From Novosphingobium rosa NBRC 15208 (lineage in GTDB: Bacteria; Pseudomonadota; Alphaproteobacteria; Sphingomonadales; Sphingomonadaceae), in NCBI RefSeq assembly GCF_001598555.1, contig NZ_BCZE01000035.1, positions 28,893 to 92,892 of the forward strand: a stretch of 64,000 nt of DNA. The letters run 5' to 3'. The notes beneath the pieces were generated by a model. It did not search any database. It was not told the DNA's origin and saw nothing but the letters and a program-made list of their open reading frames with translations. Shown here piece by piece: positions 61,442 to 64,000 of the stretch. A program made the position numbers and the translations under genes. Within the stretch, counting starts at the first letter, position 1. Every line of letters starts with the position of its first letter.

Positions 61442-63502
61442 ATGGCACAGGATGACGATTTCAAACCACGCCTCGGTCGCATCGGCAACAAGGGCAAGGG
61501 CTCGGGGAAGCGCTTTCTCGGGCGCGTGCTGGCCGCGGCCAATCTTGCACGCGGCGGTGCCGGTGGAAGGGCCGGTAAAGGCAGCTTTTCCGGGAGCCGG
61601 ATCGGGCGCGGCAGCGGGGTCGGCCGGGTGCTCGGCAGCCGGGGCAAATATGGTGCCGGCCATAGCCGTCGCGTGATCGTCAAAGGCAGCATCGTGCGCC
61701 TGTCCGGAAAGGGTGCCGCAGCTGCAGCTGCGCATCTGCGCTACCTCCAGCGCGATGGCACCACCAGGGATGGTGAGCGCGGGACGCTTTACGGTCGCGA
61801 TGAGGACGCCGTCGATGCCGAGGCGTTCCAGGAACGCGGTGCGGGCGATCGCCACCAGTTCCGCTTCATCGTCTCGCCGGAGGACGGCGACCAGTATGAG
61901 GATTTGAAACCTCTGACCCGGCGCCTGATGGAGCGCATGGAGCAGGATCTGGGAACCAAGCTCGATTGGGTCGCGATCGATCACTTCAACACCGGCCATC
62001 CTCACACGCATATACTGGTGCGGGGGAAGGACGGTCGCGGGCAGGATCTGGTGATCGCCAAGGACTATATGACCAGGGGGCTGCGCGAGCGTGCCATCGA
62101 GCTGGTCGATCTCGATCTGGGACCACGGACCGAGCGCGAGGTTGAAACCATGCTGCGGGCCGAGGTGGAGGCTGAGCGGTTGACCTTGATCGACCGCTCG
62201 CTGCTCAAGACCGCCAATGCCCAGCGTGAGGTCGACTCTGCAGGGCGTGATCCCTTCGATCAGACGCTGCGGGCAGGGCGTCTGGCCAAGCTGGCGCGAT
62301 TGGGTCTGGCCGAGCCGGTGGAAGGCACCCGCTACCGGCTGGCAGACAATCTGGAGGACACGCTGCGGCGCATGGGCGAGCGAGGCGATATCATCCGCAC
62401 GATGCAGCGCGAGATGACCCGCGCCGGCGTCGAACGGGCTGTGGGTGATCAGGTGATCCATGAGGCGGGAGCGACAGTGGTTCGGTCTATCGTCGGGCGG
62501 GTGCTGGCCCATGGCCTCTCCGACGAACATGCAGATCGCCATTATCTGATTGTCGATGGCACCGACGGGCGAAGCCACTATCTTGATGTCGGTGGCGGGC
62601 GGGATTTGCCTCTCGACCAGCATCAGCTTTCACCCGGATCGGTGGTCCGCATCGATCCGCTCAAAGCGACGCTGCGGCCATCGGACAGGGTGATTGCCGA
62701 GGTCGCGGCCGCCAATGATGGCTGCTATGATGTTGACCTGCATCTGCGGTACGATCCGGCAGCCAGCGAGGCCTTTGCCCAGACTCATGTGCGGCGTCTC
62801 GAAGCGATGCGGCGTGGCGGTGGCGGGGTGACACGCGAACCCTCGGGCCAGTGGGTGATTGCGCCCGACCACCTCGACCGGGTGACGGCCTGGGAAGAGA
62901 AGCAGTTGCGTGAGCATCCCGTCGCCATCACCAGCCTCTCGACCATGCCGCTGGAGAAGCTGGTCGATGTCGAGGCGGCAAGCTGGATTGATCGCAGCCT
63001 GGCGGGGCAGGTGCCGACCGGGTCGAGGCAGGCGGGAGGCGGAGCGCTGGGGGCAGCCCCTGGCGATGGGGCCGATGTGAGCGCTAGAGCCTTGCGAGAT
63101 GCCGGCTTCGGTCGAGACCTGCGTGAAGTCATGGAGCGCAGGCGGCAATGGTTGTTGGCGCAGGGCTTCGCGCAGGAGAATGAAACCGGGCTTTTTCCCA
63201 AGGGCATGATCCAGGCGTTGGAGCGCAGGGATTTGGCGAACGCGGCACGGCAGCTTTCGGCGGAACTGGATCTTCCATTCGAGGAGGCGCGGCAGGGTGC
63301 CCGCATCGAGGGGATCTATCGTTGTCCGGTCGATCTGGTGAGTGGGCGGTTCGCGCTGGTCGAGCGTGCCCATGATTTTACGCTGGTACCCTGGAAGCCG
63401 ATGCTGGAGCGCAAGGCAGGACAGAATGTGTCGGGCCTGATGCGCGGCGATGAGGTCAACTGGTCGGTCGGGCGCGGGCGTGGCGGACCAAGCATTTCCT
63501 GA
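61442..63502 (+). CDS. Relaxase (DUF3363/RlxS type, VirD2-like N-terminus)
   Basis: 686 residues from the ATG at 61442. A Gly/Arg-rich basic N-terminus (about 1-75) is followed by the HUH nuclease core with the metal motif HPHTH at 186-190, preceded by KLDWVAIDHFNTG, and a candidate catalytic Tyr at 101 (HLRYLQRDG). The C-terminal 400 residues are DUF3363. It nicks oriT and leads the transferred strand. The frame before the ATG has no support. It is the last plus-strand gene before a convergent chromosomal-type gene. Confidence 0.92.
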   Translation: MAQDDDFKPRLGRIGNKGKGSGKRFLGRVLAAANLARGGAGGRAGKGSFSGSRIGRGSGVGRVLGSRGKYGAGHSRRVIVKGSIVRLSGKGAAAAAAHLRYLQRDGTTRDGERGTLYGRDEDAVDAEAFQERGAGDRHQFRFIVSPEDGDQYEDLKPLTRRLMERMEQDLGTKLDWVAIDHFNTGHPHTHILVRGKDGRGQDLVIAKDYMTRGLRERAIELVDLDLGPRTEREVETMLRAEVEAERLTLIDRSLLKTANAQREVDSAGRDPFDQTLRAGRLAKLARLGLAEPVEGTRYRLADNLEDTLRRMGERGDIIRTMQREMTRAGVERAVGDQVIHEAGATVVRSIVGRVLAHGLSDEHADRHYLIVDGTDGRSHYLDVGGGRDLPLDQHQLSPGSVVRIDPLKATLRPSDRVIAEVAAANDGCYDVDLHLRYDPAASEAFAQTHVRRLEAMRRGGGGVTREPSGQWVIAPDHLDRVTAWEEKQLREHPVAITSLSTMPLEKLVDVEAASWIDRSLAGQVPTGSRQAGGGALGAAPGDGADVSARALRDAGFGRDLREVMERRRQWLLAQGFAQENETGLFPKGMIQALERRDLANAARQLSAELDLPFEEARQGARIEGIYRCPVDLVSGRFALVERAHDFTLVPWKPMLERKAGQNVSGLMRGDEVNWSVGRGRGGPSIS

Positions 63503-63512
63503 TCGCCAGGGT

Positions 63513-64000
63513 CTAGAGCATTTCCAGCGGGCGCCGTCTTGTCGGTTTGAGAAAACGGCGATCAAGCTCATTGAGATCGTCGGGCGTCAGGACAAGATCG
63601 GCAGCAGCGCGATTGTCCCTCACATGCTCCACGGTTCCAGCCTTGGGGATGGGCAGGATGCCGTCCCGGTGGAGAAGCCAGGCCAGCGCGACCTGGGCCG
63701 GGCTGGCGGTATGACGCTCCGCGATTTCGATAAGCGCCCGCCGATCAAGCAGGCGGCCTTGTTCGACCGGGCTATAGGCCATGACCGGAATGGAGCATCG
63801 CTTCAGCCAGGGCAGGAGATCGAATTCCGGGCCGCGCCGGGTCAGATTGTAGAGGATCTGATTGGTGGCGCAGGCCTCGCCGCCGGCATCGAAGAGTTCG
63901 CCCATATCGTCTGTATCGAGGTTGCTCACGCCCCAGCGGGCGATCAGCCCGGCTTCGACCAGCTGCTCCATGGCTTCGACCGTCTCGGCGAGCGGCACGG
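63513..64000 (-). CDS. Aldo/keto reductase (partial, runs off right edge)
   Basis: C-terminal part of an AKR barrel: AMEQLVEAGLIARWGVSN, NQILYNLTRRGPEFDLLPWL, IPVMAYSPVEQGRLL, ASPAQVALAWLLHRDGILPIPKAGTVEHVRDN, which are the family's late motifs. The catalytic Tyr/Lys part lies beyond the window. The GTG near the edge is not the real start. It converges on the relaxase with 10 bases between, so the element ends, or is truncated, near here. Confidence 0.9.
   Translation of the reverse strand, partial: VPLAETVEAMEQLVEAGLIARWGVSNLDTDDMGELFDAGGEACATNQILYNLTRRGPEFDLLPWLKRCSIPVMAYSPVEQGRLLDRRALIEIAERHTASPAQVALAWLLHRDGILPIPKAGTVEHVRDNRAAADLVLTPDDLNELDRRFLKPTRRRPLEML

Noticed and set aside
1..64000. 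CRISPR array, rRNA or riboswitch
   Set aside because: No regularly spaced direct repeats, no rRNA-like stretch and no recognisable riboswitch core were seen.

Overview
The window looks like a high-GC sphingomonad (Alphaproteobacteria, most like Novosphingobium). The protein families, the GC-rich codon use, the RlxS/DUF3363-type relaxase, the ArdC-DUF2958-ParB accessory block and the TonB-receptor-rich lasso peptide locus all point there. This is inferred from protein content only; no rRNA or tRNA is present.

Layout. 1-5.5 kb (minus): a chemosensory operon with a soluble methyl-accepting protein, a triple-CheW scaffold, CheB and the start of CheR, plus a separate receiver protein. 5.6-16.3 kb: metabolic and stress genes. 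These are a deaminase, a tightly packed SRPBCC/ADH/SDR/catalase-like/ADH cluster, and on the minus strand an alpha/beta hydrolase, a PQQ-dependent membrane dehydrogenase and a small membrane protein, followed by a DksA-type zinc finger. 16.3-25.3 kb: DUF4186, a Na+/H+ antiporter, a 23-residue membrane peptide, a cupin, a hemerythrin, a Crp/Fnr regulator, an msrA remnant, a fasciclin protein, a flavin reductase and a dead IS701-type transposase. 25.5-32.4 kb: two c-di-GMP enzymes (GGDEF-EAL and MASE1-PAS-GGDEF) around a cupredoxin/DUF3034/truncated-globin group.

33.3-46.6 kb is the most interesting block. It is a complete isopeptidase-type lasso peptide locus: an ECF sigma factor, a FecR-like anti-sigma, an STN-domain TonB receptor and an S9-type lasso isopeptidase on plus; on minus, three small precursor genes, a fused RRE-protease (B) and the cyclase (C). 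The three precursors are too short to stand out as ORFs. Each encodes a 21-residue core starting Gly-Gly, with acidic residues at positions 8 and 9. Directly upstream on the same strand lies a quorum-sensing cassette (LuxR, LuxI, a PhyH-type dioxygenase and a GntR regulator). A plausible model is that peptides are made and exported, recaptured by the TonB receptor, sensed through FecR/sigma and opened by the isopeptidase.

46.8-63.5 kb is an integrative/mobilisable-element backbone: a frameshifted DUF6499-DUF2285 protein, DUF736, ArdC, DUF2958, a ParB-like protein, a MucR-like protein with a histone-H1-like tail, an excisionase-like HTH protein, a TraF-type peptidase, a lytic transglycosylase and the relaxase. 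The ardC gene is split exactly after its HELTH zinc motif by a 3.4-kb element carrying three overlapping tyrosine recombinase genes (a RIT element, recombinase in trio), with 25-bp perfect terminal inverted repeats and 6-bp flanking repeats. No coupling protein or T4SS genes follow the relaxase before a convergent aldo/keto reductase that runs off the right edge.
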